Below are positions 25,401 to 37,969 of a DNA stretch of 64,000 nucleotides, piece by piece. The DNA is from Nothopassalora personata (lineage: Eukaryota > Ascomycota > Dothideomycetes > Mycosphaerellales > Mycosphaerellaceae). The notes under the pieces were generated by a model, which was given only the letters and a program-made list of their open reading frames with translations, was not told the DNA's origin and did not search any database. The stretch is taken from the NCBI GenBank assembly GCA_033816765.1, contig CM066289.1:1-64000 (forward strand), read 5' to 3'. Each line of letters starts with the position of its first letter. Within the stretch, counting starts at the first letter, position 1. The translations under genes were made by a program, and so were the position numbers.

Positions 25401-27439
25401 ATATACTATTAGTACTTAATAGTATTATATTATAGTAAGACAATTACTTTTCCAACTTTATACTAATATATTAGATATCTTAGAAGAAATTAGTAGTTTA
25501 TATACATCTTTATAGAACTAGAGCTACTATACATATAGAAGACTATAAAAACTCCCTTGGTTATCCATTTCTTAGTATTAAGAAGTTTAAGTTAAAAGGA
25601 CTATAGCCTAATTATACTAAAATTATATTATATCCTATTACTATTTAGACATTATATCTAAATGAACTAATTTATATATATTTATACAATTTTTTAGGCT
25701 TCTATAAACTAATTTAAATTACTTACGAGAGACTAGTACTTAGAGACCTTAACTAGGCTTTAGTTAGCCTCTTTAGCTATAAGAGTTAAGTAGCCGTCTA
25801 CTAGTATTAATATACTAAAGAAAGTATCTATATTAAGTCTAAAGTTCTAACGTTTGTTTTCTAATATAATACTTTTATTTATGTTAAATTAAACCGTTCT
25901 CGTTATAGAATTCTCTATAAAGAGTTATATACTAAGTTAAATTATATAGAACTAATAGAGGAAAAACTAGTAAAAATTATAGTATTTTATTGTTTTGGTC
26001 TAATCTTTTACCTTTGTAGCTATGTTCAATTATTGTATCTAGTTTATTTTACGGCGTAAAAACAGTATAGGAAAACGCCGGGCTCCGTAAGATAGACCTG
26101 TATAATAAAGGAAAAAAATCTAGTTTAACTTCTAGAGGTTTTGTTATCTAAGAGTCCTTCCTCTACTATCTTCAAACCGGTAGATTTACCTACCTATATT
26201 ATTATACATTCTAAGATTTATATAGTATATAAATTGCATAATTAACTCATTAATTTATTGAACTTAGTCTATAGAAAAGTAAAGATATCTTCTAAGCCTT
26301 CTAAGATAACTCTAGGTAACTATAATCTATAGTTAGCTACTAGAAGGAGTTACTTAGTTAGTATACTTAAAGTAGAATTTATATCCTATAGCATTAATTA
26401 AAGCTTTATAGAGTAGTTTAGAATTTAAAGAAGTTATAACATATACTATATTATATTATACTAAGTTACTTAGTATTACTTAATGTAGGCTTCTATAATA
26501 AGCGCTTATAAATAAGTAATATGTTATGTATGTCTATATAAAATTCAATATTATTTAACTAAAAATGCTAGATATAACCAATTGAAGCTATCTATTTATT
26601 AGTAGTTAGAACCTTAGGTTTAATACACTATAGCCGTATTAATCTTAGATAGTAATGCACTCTCTTAGTTGTTATATATTATATGTTAATAAGTAAATCA
26701 ATATAGTTGTATAACTCTCTATGTCTATACGCCTTCTAAACTATTTATTATATAAGTACTCTTAGAACTTTAGATCTCTATACTTTAATTTATTTTACCT
26801 CCATTATAAGGTATGTAGTAGGCTACTAAGTTATTAATATTAAGGAATATTTAGGTAATATAAGACTACTATTATAGTAAAGCTTACCTATCTAATTACT
26901 ATTTATTCTACTAAGTAATTCTACTATAGTTATATATTATTAATCTATATTTAGGTTATAATTAGTATAGGATATTAGTAGGATAGCTAAAGTGATTGTT
27001 AAAAACTAATTACTTTAGTATATAATAGCCTATTAGTAGATAAAATTAACTACTCTATTATAGTCATACTTTCTTCTATAAACTTTATAGTAGGAATATT
27101 GACATTAATATACTTCAAACTTCCTTACTTAAGTTAGGCTTAGGTGCGCTCTTACTAATATACTAGTTCCTAATATAATACCGGTAGTAGACTGAATTAA
27201 TAGTATAATCTAAGTAAAGGTTAATATTATTAAAGTAGAAGATAAGTTATATATATATTAGTTACTAGATAATACTAAAAACTATATTATTATCCTAACC
27301 TTAGTTAAAGCAATCCTTAATATAATGCAAGTATAACTTACTAGATTTCATTTTCTAGAGACAAAGCCCCTTATAGCCTTATTCTTAAGAGCCTAGTTAC
27401 ATATATCTAGTAGTATAATTATACCCTAATAATATAACT
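22414..27439. other. RIPed DNA, no identifiable gene apart from an LTR relic
   Basis: AT-rich with few CpA/TpG and CpG content falling toward the right. Holds an eroded LTR (24484-24700) and a short (TA)n run near 23417-23436. Protein-like fragments between RIP stops occur but none is recognisable. Confidence 0.45.
24484..24700 (-). mobile_element. Eroded LTR related to the solo LTR at 13766-14095
   Basis: Starts TGTTAGAATCCGC, aligns with the 13766 LTR through the shared GTTAAGTACGAGGCTCC block and the CTATATAGTACTATATCTTAG block, then loses similarity after about 24700. RIPed, unlike its two relatives. The right edge and target duplication are not clear. Confidence 0.65.
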
Positions 27440-28370
27440 AGTAATAGTCGTCCTATAGAGAGCGCCTTTACGCGGCGGATAACGTAAGTACCTTCGTTAC
27501 GACAAAGAGAAATTAAGACTCTCCCTCTCAAAAATCCCCTCTTAAAAACTCCCTTTCAAAACACTACGTTTTTCGTCGAAAAAAGAAAGAAACACACTCA
27601 ATAAGTAGCTACGCCTATTTCGAAGCCTACGACGTAACGAATAACTTTACTACAATATAAAGAAGAGAATAGAGGAGAGGAGAAGCAAGGACACGCCTAG
27701 ATACCTATGAACGAAGACACTTAATACCGTACGAAAGGAGGGAGAATACGGCGAACTCTCTCTCTAGATAACGACGGCTATTAAAGTACCTAGGCTTATA
27801 GGAACTAAGAGAGGTAGTAAAGCGCGTAAACTACTACTTAGTATAGCTAAAACTAAGAGAGGCTATAAACTACGTCGATTATAGGTCTAGGTACTACGGG
27901 TCTACGAGGAACTAAAACCTTAGGTCCCGTTACGAGATAGTCGAAGGATAGAGGTACGGGCTATTTAAGGTACTACCTCTCTCTCTCTCTCTCTCCCTTT
28001 CTACGTTCGTACGACGGGGTCGTACGGCGTAGGTAAGAAACAGCTCTCGGTCGCAATCTAGAACGACCGACCGACCGGTCGCGTATAGTCGTATACGTAA
28101 CCGGTCGGTCGGGCGTAAAACTTGTCTCGCCTAGGGTAAGGTAATAAACCGTAACTCTTAAAATAAGACATAACTACCGGGTATGCGACGTACTACGCCG
28201 TAATATATTCGATTTACGTCTCGAATAGCGAGCCTCGCTTATATCTTTTAAGGAGTTTTTACGTCTAGGGTACGATAGGGCTTTTCTCCTTCTCTTAAAT
28301 TTTAGTCTCGTTCTCGAGACCCGTGTTATATAGTCTTAGACTTAAATAGCACGTTAATAAAATCATGATT
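27440..28370 (+). repeat. Dispersed repeat R1, copy b
   Basis: About 0.92 kb, direct repeat of 21585-22413 with the same start (CCTATAGAGAGCGCC), (CT)n tract (27978-28002) and end (ACGTTAATA plus AT tail). Contains extra segments, such as a CCGACCGACCGG-type palindromic stretch near 28069-28110, so the copies differ by insertions as well as RIP. Confidence 0.75.
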
Positions 28371-31300
28371 ATTATAACTAATAATAGGGCTTAATAAAAA
28401 CTCCTAGACTCTTCTATACTAGCTAAACTTACTCTTTATTTATAAAGTTTAGAATATAGAACATATTAATAAAGAAGCGCTATAGCCTAAGTATGTTGCT
28501 ATATACTTATAGTTACCTACTTCTCTTAAATAAGCTTAGAGTCTTAATATTTAAGCTATTAAAGGATTATCGTACGTATAGCTAACTAGTAGTCAATAGG
28601 GCTAACTAGAGTAACTCTAAGGATACTATCTTTAGAATAGCTCATAATATATATAGTATATTCCCTAGGTATATATATAGTTTTCTAGGTTCTTATTTAC
28701 TAGGCTATAAGGTATATCCTTTAGGTATTAGTATAGTAATCTAGGGCATTCTTAGTTAGTTCACATAGTAAGCTTTTAGTCTATAATAGTAAGGTATTAC
28801 TTTCGGACTTTAGTATTATAATTCCTATATTAGGCTTTTCTATTACTTTAGCTAGTACTACTTAGCTACTTTAAGATCTCTAAGGTACCTAAGGACTTTA
28901 TATAGACGTTATATTATATAGATACATTCAAAGATGTAGAGGTTAATAAGTTAGTATACTTATACCTTACCTTCTATATATAGAAGTAGATAAGTAAGAT
29001 AGTACTAAATAAGAGTCTCGTTTCTTATACTTATATACTAGCTCCTTTCTATTCCATTAACCAAAAGTAGTAGTACTAATACTTAGGTTGCTAATTATAG
29101 TCTTTATTACGCTACTTATATTTAAGGGTTTAGTTACTTACTATTATAATATTAAACCTGCTTGAGTTATAGAGTGGATTCCTAGACTATTATCTTTTAT
29201 AATTAAGTTATTCTTAGCTATAGCCTCTTAGACCTTATTCTAATTAACATTAAGCTTCTAAAGTTAAGTAAAAGTTCTTTATTATATTATAATCTACTAT
29301 AATTAGCTTTCTAAACGTCTTAGCTCCTACCTTAAAGTTAGCTAGTCTATAGTAAATAGTATAGGTAAGGGTAGTATTAATCTTTTTAAGTCTTAATAAC
29401 GCCGCTTAAAGGTATTTAACTTCTAGTATCTATTACTTATACTTAGAGTCTTGTTAAGTACTGTATTTTACTATAAGTTATAGAACTAGTAGATTATAAG
29501 AGTCCCAATTACCTTATTAAATTATAACCTTATTGTCTATCCTTTAGATATAGCTTTTAAGAACTAAGGTATATACTTTTAATAAGCTTACTTATTTTTT
29601 CCCGTTATGAATAATTAGTTTAGCTACTACGTTCTTTTATTAGTACATTATAAGGGTTTAACTAGACATAGAAGACGCAGCTAGTAAAGAAATTTATACT
29701 ATCTACTAAGAATACTTATAGGTTCTTCTAGTCCTTTAGTAGTATGTCCTTTTTAAAAGTATAAATAACGTTACGTACTTGCCCTATATTAATTAATTGA
29801 TTATTCTATTAACGTGCTTTATAAGTCTAAGACTATATAACACGGGTCGGACCCGTTACTAACAACTAAATTTAAATATAAAGAGAAAAGCCCCGCGTAC
29901 CCGGACATAAAAACTCTTCAAAAGGAGAGATTTAGGAGATAGATATCGAATATATTATTACGGTAGTACAGGTAGTCTTGTTTAATAGTTATAGTTACGC
30001 TATCTTACCGCCTAAGGTAGACGGTAAATTACGCCTCTCCTAGTATAGAACGTATCTAATATACCTCTGCTTCCTTAAAGAGTAGAACCTTCTTTAGAAG
30101 ATAAGAAGTAAATAGTCTAGTTATAAGGTTACCGTATAGGTTCTCTAGCCTATAGGAGTATAGGAATCTTAGTACTTTATCTTCTCCAATAGGTACTTTA
30201 TTTTATCCTATAGTTACTTTATTCTCTACTTGTTTATAGATTTTAATATAGCGCGCTAGCTATATATAATCTTCTTAGAGCGGCTCTTCTTAATATAACC
30301 TTTTTCTATTAGTACTATTCTTTAGTATTATTATTTTTAGTTAAGTAATGGTACTCTTTTACTTAATACTTAATTTCTGTAATACTTTAGTACCTTATCT
30401 AGAATAGTTAAAAGTCTATCTAGTAACTAAGTTTATAGCTAAAGAAGAGTTACGTCATCTCTTACTATATCCTAGTTATTATTCCTAACCTAGGATGTTA
30501 GGCCTTAATAGAGAGTTTTATATTATAAATAAATATAAACGCTACTAGAGTATTACTAAGAGTATAGTAAGTTATAATCTATTCTACCTATACTACTATA
30601 GATCTATTCTTTTACTAGCTATTCTACTAACTACATATTATGTTTGTTAGAGTAGCTAGAATATAGTTATATCTAAAGTTAATCTAAGAGTTAGAGTACT
30701 AATAGTAGTGTAAGATCTTAGCTCTCTTAATACTTATACTAAGAAGGAGAAGTTCTATTTTTATATAGTAGTTTCTTGCATTGTCTAGTATAAACTTATA
30801 GGCATAGCTCTATAAAGTAAATACCTCCCTATAAAAAAAAGTCTATAATCCACTTTAATATAATGTTCTTAAAGCTATTAGTCATAGGTCTTAGATCTAC
30901 CTATCTAGTATATAACTCTCTTACTATAAGAAGGTCTCCTACTACCTTTACGTATATAGAAGTATAGGCCTATCTCTTCCCTACGAGTATTTATAACGTA
31001 GGGTATAGTTCTATAGCGCGAGAATAGCTATTCTATAAGTACTTTAGTAAGTATAACCTATAATATTATAAGTAGGATTTATATATACTATCCTACTAGT
31101 ACCTTCTACTTAGTTTCTTAGTAATACTTAGTAGAACAGTAGCCTTAGGTTTATATTAACTCTTAATCAGTTAGTTATATATAGTAAGCCTATTTACTAC
31201 TTAGTAGTATAGTATGTTATATTTAACTTATCTATATAGTACTCTATCCTAAATTCTAAACTTATAGGTCCTTTTACTATCCTTATACTACTAGAGAAGA

Positions 31301-33990
31301 CTTATATATTCTAGTCTCCCTCTCTTTATAATTATTTAGGTATGAACGCGAGACTTATACATATACTTTTCCGGGTCTAATAGTACTTTATTATCTTTCT
31401 ACCTATTAATAGTAACTCTTTAGATAGATAAAGATAGCCTAGGAGCGTTATTAATATAACCCTTATAGTTATTTCTAAGGTAGGTAAGTTCTTATAGAGT
31501 AGGTTTCTTACTTATAAAGCTTATATATAATAGTATATCTAGTCCTATATGGAGACGTCCTAGTGTATATTATACTTTAAAGGTAAAAAGATAAGTCTAA
31601 GTAATCTACTTTATAGTTACTATACTAGATAAACTTAATAACTATTACTTTAGATAATAAACTAAGGTATTAGTATTCATCTCTAGTATAAAGCATATAT
31701 TATAAAGCTATAGTCTATACTTCCGTAGTATCTTTAGTACTTCTAGATGTTTAAGTTTACCTTAGTTATACTTCCTTTCTATACCTAGCTATAGTTTACT
31801 CTCGTACTAATTAGGGTATTGTACCTTAATTATTAGTAGAACGAGCTTATATAAGAATATATTCCAATCTAAGTTAAGATGTATTCATATTAAGGATAAT
31901 CTCTAATAGTATTATTAACCTAGGTCAGTAGAATACTTAAAGGACTTTAGTAGAGGAGTACTTATTAGAAGCTTACTAATTTTATTTGTTACCTTTCTAT
32001 AGTTATTGTCCTATATAAATTTAACTTCCTTTCTTATAAGCCTAGAGAAGGGCTAAGCTATAGTTAAGTTATTTAGAAGTCTAGGTACGGGTATAAGGCC
32101 TAGCTATATATATACTTTAGTAGTAGTTAAAACCTCTAGCTAGTTAACTATCGTATAAACTATAGTAGGGTAGATATCTACTATCTATATTAGTTATATT
32201 AATAATAACATTAAGTCTTTTAAATAGTAGTTAAGTTTCTTCAAGGCTATTGTTATCCTAGTACGGTCAAGGCTCTTAAGAATACTATTAAGGGCTATAC
32301 TAGACTCTACTAGAATCCTTCTAAGACCTTACCGGTGCTCTTTCTTATTGTATCTAGTCTTAGGTCCTTTTATTCCTATATTATTAAGAAGCAGTTATAT
32401 ATTATATAATAAATATTTGAAAAATACTTAGGTTATAACTCTTATAAACTAGTTAACTAAGTGTTTTGTACTCTAAGAAAGGTTTGTCTATCTTACTAGT
32501 CTTAATAGTATTTTAAAGGTAGGAAGGTCTTAGTAAAATTTATATAGTAATACCTAGTAATACTTTAGGAAGATTTCTAGTAGTAAAGAAAGCTAGTAAC
32601 CTACAAATTTATTAAAAAGATTCTAGTATCTAGAGGTAGTAAAGTATCTTATTAAGTAGCCGTATTAATATTTACTATAGCATTAAGAAATTAAGACATA
32701 CTATTATTCTTATTTATAACAAAGTATAGATTATAATAGCTTAACTAACTTAGTTCTATAGTACCTACTTATGGACGATTGTAAAATATGCTCTTAAGCT
32801 AGGTTTAAAGAGTATAGTATATTTAATATCTTAGGTACTACTATAGCTTTTAGAAAATATTACTATTCGTCTATATACTATATTGTTACTTCCTTATCTA
32901 GGTAGAACTACTACTAGTAAAGAGATCTACTAGATTAAGTACTATCTATCTTAAATTTATCTATTTTACTAGATTTAATAGATTTAACTTTATTACTTAT
33001 CTTTTTATAGAGAGTACTTACTTATAGTTTATCTAAACTATAGATAGTACGTATCTTTTTCGTAGCTTAGTTTACTTTAACCTACCTTAATATTACTTAG
33101 ATTAAGAGACTATCTCTATTCTTTAGTAAGAGGAATACCGTAAGTATAAATACCTACTATAGCGGCTCTAAATAAAGATTGCTGGTTAGCATAAGACCTC
33201 TTTCTAAGTTCTTATATATATATTTAGTACTTAATGTATCTAGTAAGGTATAAGTAGCGTTATAGATTATATATTCTAAGGTCTAGCTTAGAATTAACCT
33301 AGGTTAATTCTATTACTACTTAGATACTAGCTTCTAAGAGTCTCTAATATATAGCTTAGAGTAAGAGACGAATATTATCTATATACTATAGATAGTAGCT
33401 ACTATTATTAATATACTAGAAGTAGCTAAAATGATACTAGTAGCTCTAGCTAGGCCTAGTATATACTTAATAGTAGTAGTACGTACCTTTAGTAATATCC
33501 TAGTATAGACTATTATACTACTTTCCAAGAATACAATTATATCCTTTAAGGACCTATTAATATACTAACGAGCTATAGGCTATACTTTTCTTTACCTTTC
33601 AAGAATTATAGAGATACTAATAGTATTTAATCCAATGATGTCAAAAACACCGTACTAGATATTAGTCTATAGCTATAGAGAGATACCTTCTAGAGGAATT
33701 AGTCTATTTATACTTTAAAGTTTCCTTACTAGATCTAGTTAAAAGGGTATACCTAGCTCTTAGGCCTATTAATCCCTAATTATAATAGCCTTAGATCTTT
33801 TATTAATTAGAGATCCTAGTAGCTATATATAAGCTCTATCCCCTACTTCTATATATAGGCTAGCTATAAGGTACTAGAAGCGTATATAAGTTTATTTTCT
33901 CTTAGCCTCTAGTTATTTTCCGTTAGCTTACGTCAGTTTAGTAACGACGCCCGTAACTACCTTTACGCCGTTCTTAAGGCCTAGAAGGCC
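28371..33990 (-). pseudogene. RIPed Ty3/Gypsy pol, another lineage
   Basis: On the minus strand at about 31500-31800 an RNase H and connection region can be read through RIP stops: a LEVLKILRKYR stretch, then FILEMNTNTLVYYL (ancestral FILETDANTLV), then TLGRLHIGLDIL, matching the order LAVLKALKKFR...FVLETDANTLV...VPGRKHTAADGL typical of one fungal Gypsy lineage. RT sequence should lie to the right (about 32000-33500) and integrase to the left. The region is almost devoid of CpG and has no open frame. LTRs were not found; an R1 fragment lies inside at 29786-30060. The limits are rough. Confidence 0.6.
29786..30060 (-). repeat. R1 fragment, inverted
   Basis: Matches the end of R1 in reverse: TA-rich tail, then TATTAACGTGCTTTATAAG and GTCTAAGACTATATAACACG, then a segment also present at 35640-35860. 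Only the tail half is present, as with 5'-truncated retroelement copies. Confidence 0.65.
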
Positions 33991-34034
33991 CTTAAGTCTC
34001 TCTAGGACGTAGGCGTTCTCTCTCTATAGATTAA

Positions 34035-34690
34035 TTAATAAACTGTTCTATTTACGTACTATGTAAGTCTAAGACTATATAATACGGGTAGGTTACCCTA
34101 CTACTTTCTAGTTAGTAGAGGAAAAGCCTTTCGGTAATAAAAACTTCTAAAAGTAAGTAAAGTTCCTTTCTCGCAATATTATAGAGGCCTTCTTGCCTTA
34201 CGGGACCCGGTAGTTTCCCTATACTCCTTTTACTCTCTCTATAGATGTTCTATTAGAATCTGTTATTTTACCTATACTAATAGACATTTTCTAGCGGTCG
34301 CGGCTACTTAATTAATTATTTATTCTATTAACGTACTATTTAAGTTTAGACTCTATAATAATAGTCTCGAGACTAGAACTAAAATTTAAGATAATAAGAG
34401 AAGCCCCGTTGTACTCCTAATATAAGAACTCCTTATATTTAAGGACTCTTAGATAGGTAGCCGTTATTGTATTTTAAATATATTATAGCGTAGTACGTTA
34501 TATACTCGGTAGTTTTAGGTTATAAGTTATTACCTTATTCCGGGTAATATAAGTTTCACGCTCGTTTTTAAGAATAACTAGCTAACTAACTAGTCCCGGT
34601 CGGTTAGTTAGGCTTCAAGATTACAACTAAGAGCTATTTCTTTACCTTTACCGCTCCGCGCGGCTCCGTTATATAAACGAAGAATAGAGA
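34035..34690 (-). repeat. Two R1 fragments, inverted, in tandem
   Basis: Two tail ends of R1 in reverse follow each other: one from about 34035, and one from about 34312 (ATTAATTATTTATTCTATTAACG) to 34690, which reaches the region matching 22000-22100. Both start with an AT-rich tail of different sequence, consistent with independent insertions. Confidence 0.6.
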
Positions 34691-34879
34691 TCTATTATAA
34701 GTATATAGAGGAGGTCAATAAATTATATCTAACCTTAAGGATATAGACTAGTTAAAACTAGCCTATAAGAAGGAAAAAAGTAATAATAAGGACGCTAGAG
34801 TAACTACTACGGTTAGAATATGTTCTATAGGGAGACCTACCCTAATCTAAGTTAACACTAATAGTAATATAGTTATAGT

Positions 34880-35537
34880 ACTAGATTAAATAAAGTAGAG
34901 GCTGCTTAAGACTAATACTCTCTCTCTTAAAAACTCCTACTTAAGATATAAATAGATATTAAAAAGCGACGCTTATTTTAAAGCCTATAACGTAATAAAG
35001 ACGACCTTAGGGATACGTTATAAAGAAGAAGAGAATAGAAGAGAGGAGAAGATAGGACCCGCCTAGATATCTATTAATAAAGATCTTAAAACTACTTAAA
35101 AGAAGAAAGTACGTAGCGGACTCTCTTTTTAGATAATAAGGACTATTTAAAGCGGGTGTTCTTACTATAAGCCTAAGAGGAACTTATATCCTTATACCTA
35201 CGTATAAAGAACGCTATTAAAGACTTTCTATAGAAGAGATAGGCTATTTAAGATGTAGTACTACCTTAGTCTCTCTAAATCCGGTGTTTTATATAACGAG
35301 GCTACCTAGCGTAACAAAGGTAAAGAAATAGCTCTCGGTTAAAATCTCAAATAACCTAATGGACTGTTCTCTTAGTTAGTCGATCTTACTCTTAAAGTAG
35401 GAGCGTAAGCCTTATACCGCCTAGGGTAAGGTAATAAAGTATAACCCTTAAAACAAGATATAAGTACTAAGTGGATAACGTACTACGCCGTAATTTTTTT
35501 AACTTACGCCTTAAATAGCGAGCCTCGCTTATATCCT
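34880..35537 (+). repeat. R1 fragment, direct
   Basis: Matches R1 copies a and b from the CTCTCTC-rich start region to GCGAGCCTCGCTTATATCC. It stops at 35537, where repeat R2 begins. Confidence 0.65.
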
Positions 35538-35592
35538 TATTAGAAAGGTAGGTTATAGCGGAAGCTAGCCTTAGGATATATAAGGTAGTCGT

Positions 35593-36488
35593 AGTTTATT
35601 TATTTATTTATTTGTTTATTTCACTAACGTACTTTATAAGTCTAAGACTATATAATACGGGTTATCGCTAAGAACTAAATTAAAATATAAAGAGAAAAGC
35701 CCTACGTGCCCGGACATAAAAAGTCTTTAAAAGAAGAGATTCGCGAGATAGATATTAAATACATTATTACGGTAGTAGGCTACGCCCTAGTAGTCGTGTT
35801 TTATAGTTATAGTTACGTTATCTTACTACCCGAGGTAGACGGCAAATTGCGCCCGTGTTTCTTATCCTTTACCGTACCTAACAATCCCGTCGTACGCACT
35901 CCGAGTTAGAATTAAGAGAGAAAAACAGGTAGTACCTCGAATAGCCCGTACCTCTATTTATAGAGTCTTCGGCTCTATCTTATATATACGGGGTACGAGG
36001 TTTTTATTCCTCGTAGGCCCGTAGTACCTAGACCTTGTATAATCGACGTAGTTTATAGTCTCTCTTAGTTCTAGCTATACTAAGTAGTAGTTTACACGGT
36101 TTGCTACCTCTCTTAGTTCCTATAAGTTACCTAGGTACTTCGATAGCCGTCGTTATCTAGAGAGAGAGTCCGACGTATTCTCCCTTCTTTTATATAGTAT
36201 CAAGTATCTTTATTAATAGGTATTCGGGCGTGTCCTCGCTTCTCCTCTCTTCTATTTTCTCTTCTTTATATCGTAGTAAAGGTATTCGTTACGTCGTAGG
36301 CTCTAAAATAGACGTTGCTTATCGGGTTGTTTCTTATTTTACTGACCTAGTTACTTCCGGTCGAATCTAAGAGGAGATGTTCGAGGGATTAAGATTAAGA
36401 TCGAGATTAAAAGGTTAAAAGAGAGAGGGAGAGACTTAGTTTCGTATCGTCGTAACGATAGTACTTATACCGTCCGCTACTTAAAGGC
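35593..36488 (-). repeat. R1 copy inserted in R2, with 9-bp target duplication
   Basis: On the plus strand it opens with TTTATTTATTTATTTATTTG, i.e. an A-rich tail in the element's own orientation, and ends near the R1 start. It is flanked by TAGTCGTAG on both sides. The A-rich tail and a duplication longer than 5 bp mark target-primed insertion rather than LTR integration. A 67-codon plus-strand frame at 35706-35909 lies inside and has no support as a gene. Confidence 0.7.
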
Positions 36489-36510
36489 ACTCTCTATATA
36501 GACGGTAGGA

Positions 36511-36615
36511 TAGTCGTAGTAAGTAGTAGGTATAAGAGTAGTAAAAGTAGTAAGAGGAGTAAGAGGAGTAAGAAGTAGGTATAGTAGTAGTAAAAGTAGT
36601 AGTAAAAGTAGTAGA
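36511..36615. repeat. GTA/AGTAGTAA-type minisatellite within R2
   Basis: A run of imperfect units such as AGTAGTAAAAGTAGTAAGAGG expands a spot that is a single short stretch (GTAAGTAGTAGTAAGAG) in the R2 copy at 47160-47190. Confidence 0.7.
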
Positions 36616-37070
36616 ACTTACTTTATTACTTATACCTATCTAGAGGGCTAGTTCTACTCTTATTTATAATTGATTGTAGACTCCTAAAACCTTCTATACC
36701 ACGTAATCTATTACGTAGGCATATATATTCTTAGAAGTGGATTTATAAGAAGTTATAGCTAAAACATTCTGTTAAAATCTATAACCTAGACCGTATGTTC
36801 TAGAACGTTCTAGATTTTAATATAGTTATAAACTAACATGTTCTAACTTTATAAGGAGCTGCTAGTCCGGTCCTAGCCTATTACGGCTATAGTCGAGTAA
36901 TTTATAGCATTATAAACGAAAGTTCTAGTATTTACTATCTTAGGATCGTAACTAAGATAGTAACTACTAAGAATAGTACTTTATATCCACTTTATAGCTA
37001 ACAGCACTTTATTAAGTAGCTATATAAAGCTTATAAACTAATACACTCCCGTAAGCTTTATCAAGATACT

Positions 37071-37969
37071 ACTTATTAAGGCGAAAGTACTTATAAAGAG
37101 GGATTCTAGGCTAAATAGTATACTCTCTTCTATAAAATAGATAAATGAGCTATATTCTATACTTATATATAAAGTATAGTACGCTATAAGGTATAGGTAC
37201 GCGCAATTTTAGAGAGTCTATAGGGTAAGCTACCCCCCTAGTTAGATATATATAATCCTTAAGCTAGGTAAAAGACCTCTTTTCAACTATAGTAAAGCTC
37301 TACTATAGTTACTTCTTATAGCTAAAAGTCGTTCCTAAATATTTTAGGATTAACTTACTTTCTACGGGGAATCCCTACCGTTTAGGCAATATTACGCCTA
37401 TAACTAATACCTTTTAGTATTCCTAGCCCTATAGGGTAGGTACCTACTTAGTATTATAAGATTATATACCTCAAAGTTAGTTTATATCTAAATACTACTT
37501 TTATTAAGTAGTATATTAGAAACGGCTTATTACGGGAGATATAACAACTCTACATAGTAACGAACGTCTAAACTTTTTAGGTATACTTAAGTAAAGTAGC
37601 CTAAAACTTTATTTATACTTGTAGAGTTAGCCGTTATTTAATAATCAAATTATCTAATTTAACAAATATAACTTTCTCTAAAGGCGTTCCTCTAAAGAAA
37701 TATAATTAAAGTACTAACTAATAAATATTATATTATTCCTAAATAAATTCTAGGATTAATGCCTATATATATAACTCTACAACTAAGGGCGTTTTACGCT
37801 AATTCACGCCTTATAGGGTACTTTGCCTTGTTAAAAAACCTTTAGTAAAGGAAAAGGAGTATAAAGCTTTATATTAGCTAGCCTTATTAAAAATCTAACT
37901 TAGGGATTTTAATCTAAGTAGGATAAAAAGAGTACTAGCCTAGAACTAGCGATTATGAATTCAATCCCG
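37071..37969. other. RIPed DNA, no gene seen
   Basis: AT-rich, no open frame. Lies between R2 and the copia remnant, and may include the 3' end of that element, but no LTR pair was found. Confidence 0.4.

Larger units (their letters stand above)
35538..37070 (+). repeat. Repeat R2 copy split by an R1 insertion
   Basis: R2 starts at 35538 (TTATTAGAAAGGTAGGTTATAG), is interrupted after TAGTCGTAG at 35592 by an inverted R1 copy, and resumes at 36489 with the same TAGTCGTAG before continuing to about 37070. The continuity is proven by the R2 copy at 47085-47620, which reads straight across. R2 contains a perfect hairpin near 36940-36970 (ACTATCTTAG and CTAAGATAGT arms). Confidence 0.72.

Noticed and set aside
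35706..35909. 67-codon frame with a hydrophobic segment
   Set aside because: Inside an R1 repeat copy and not open in the related fragment at 29850-30030.
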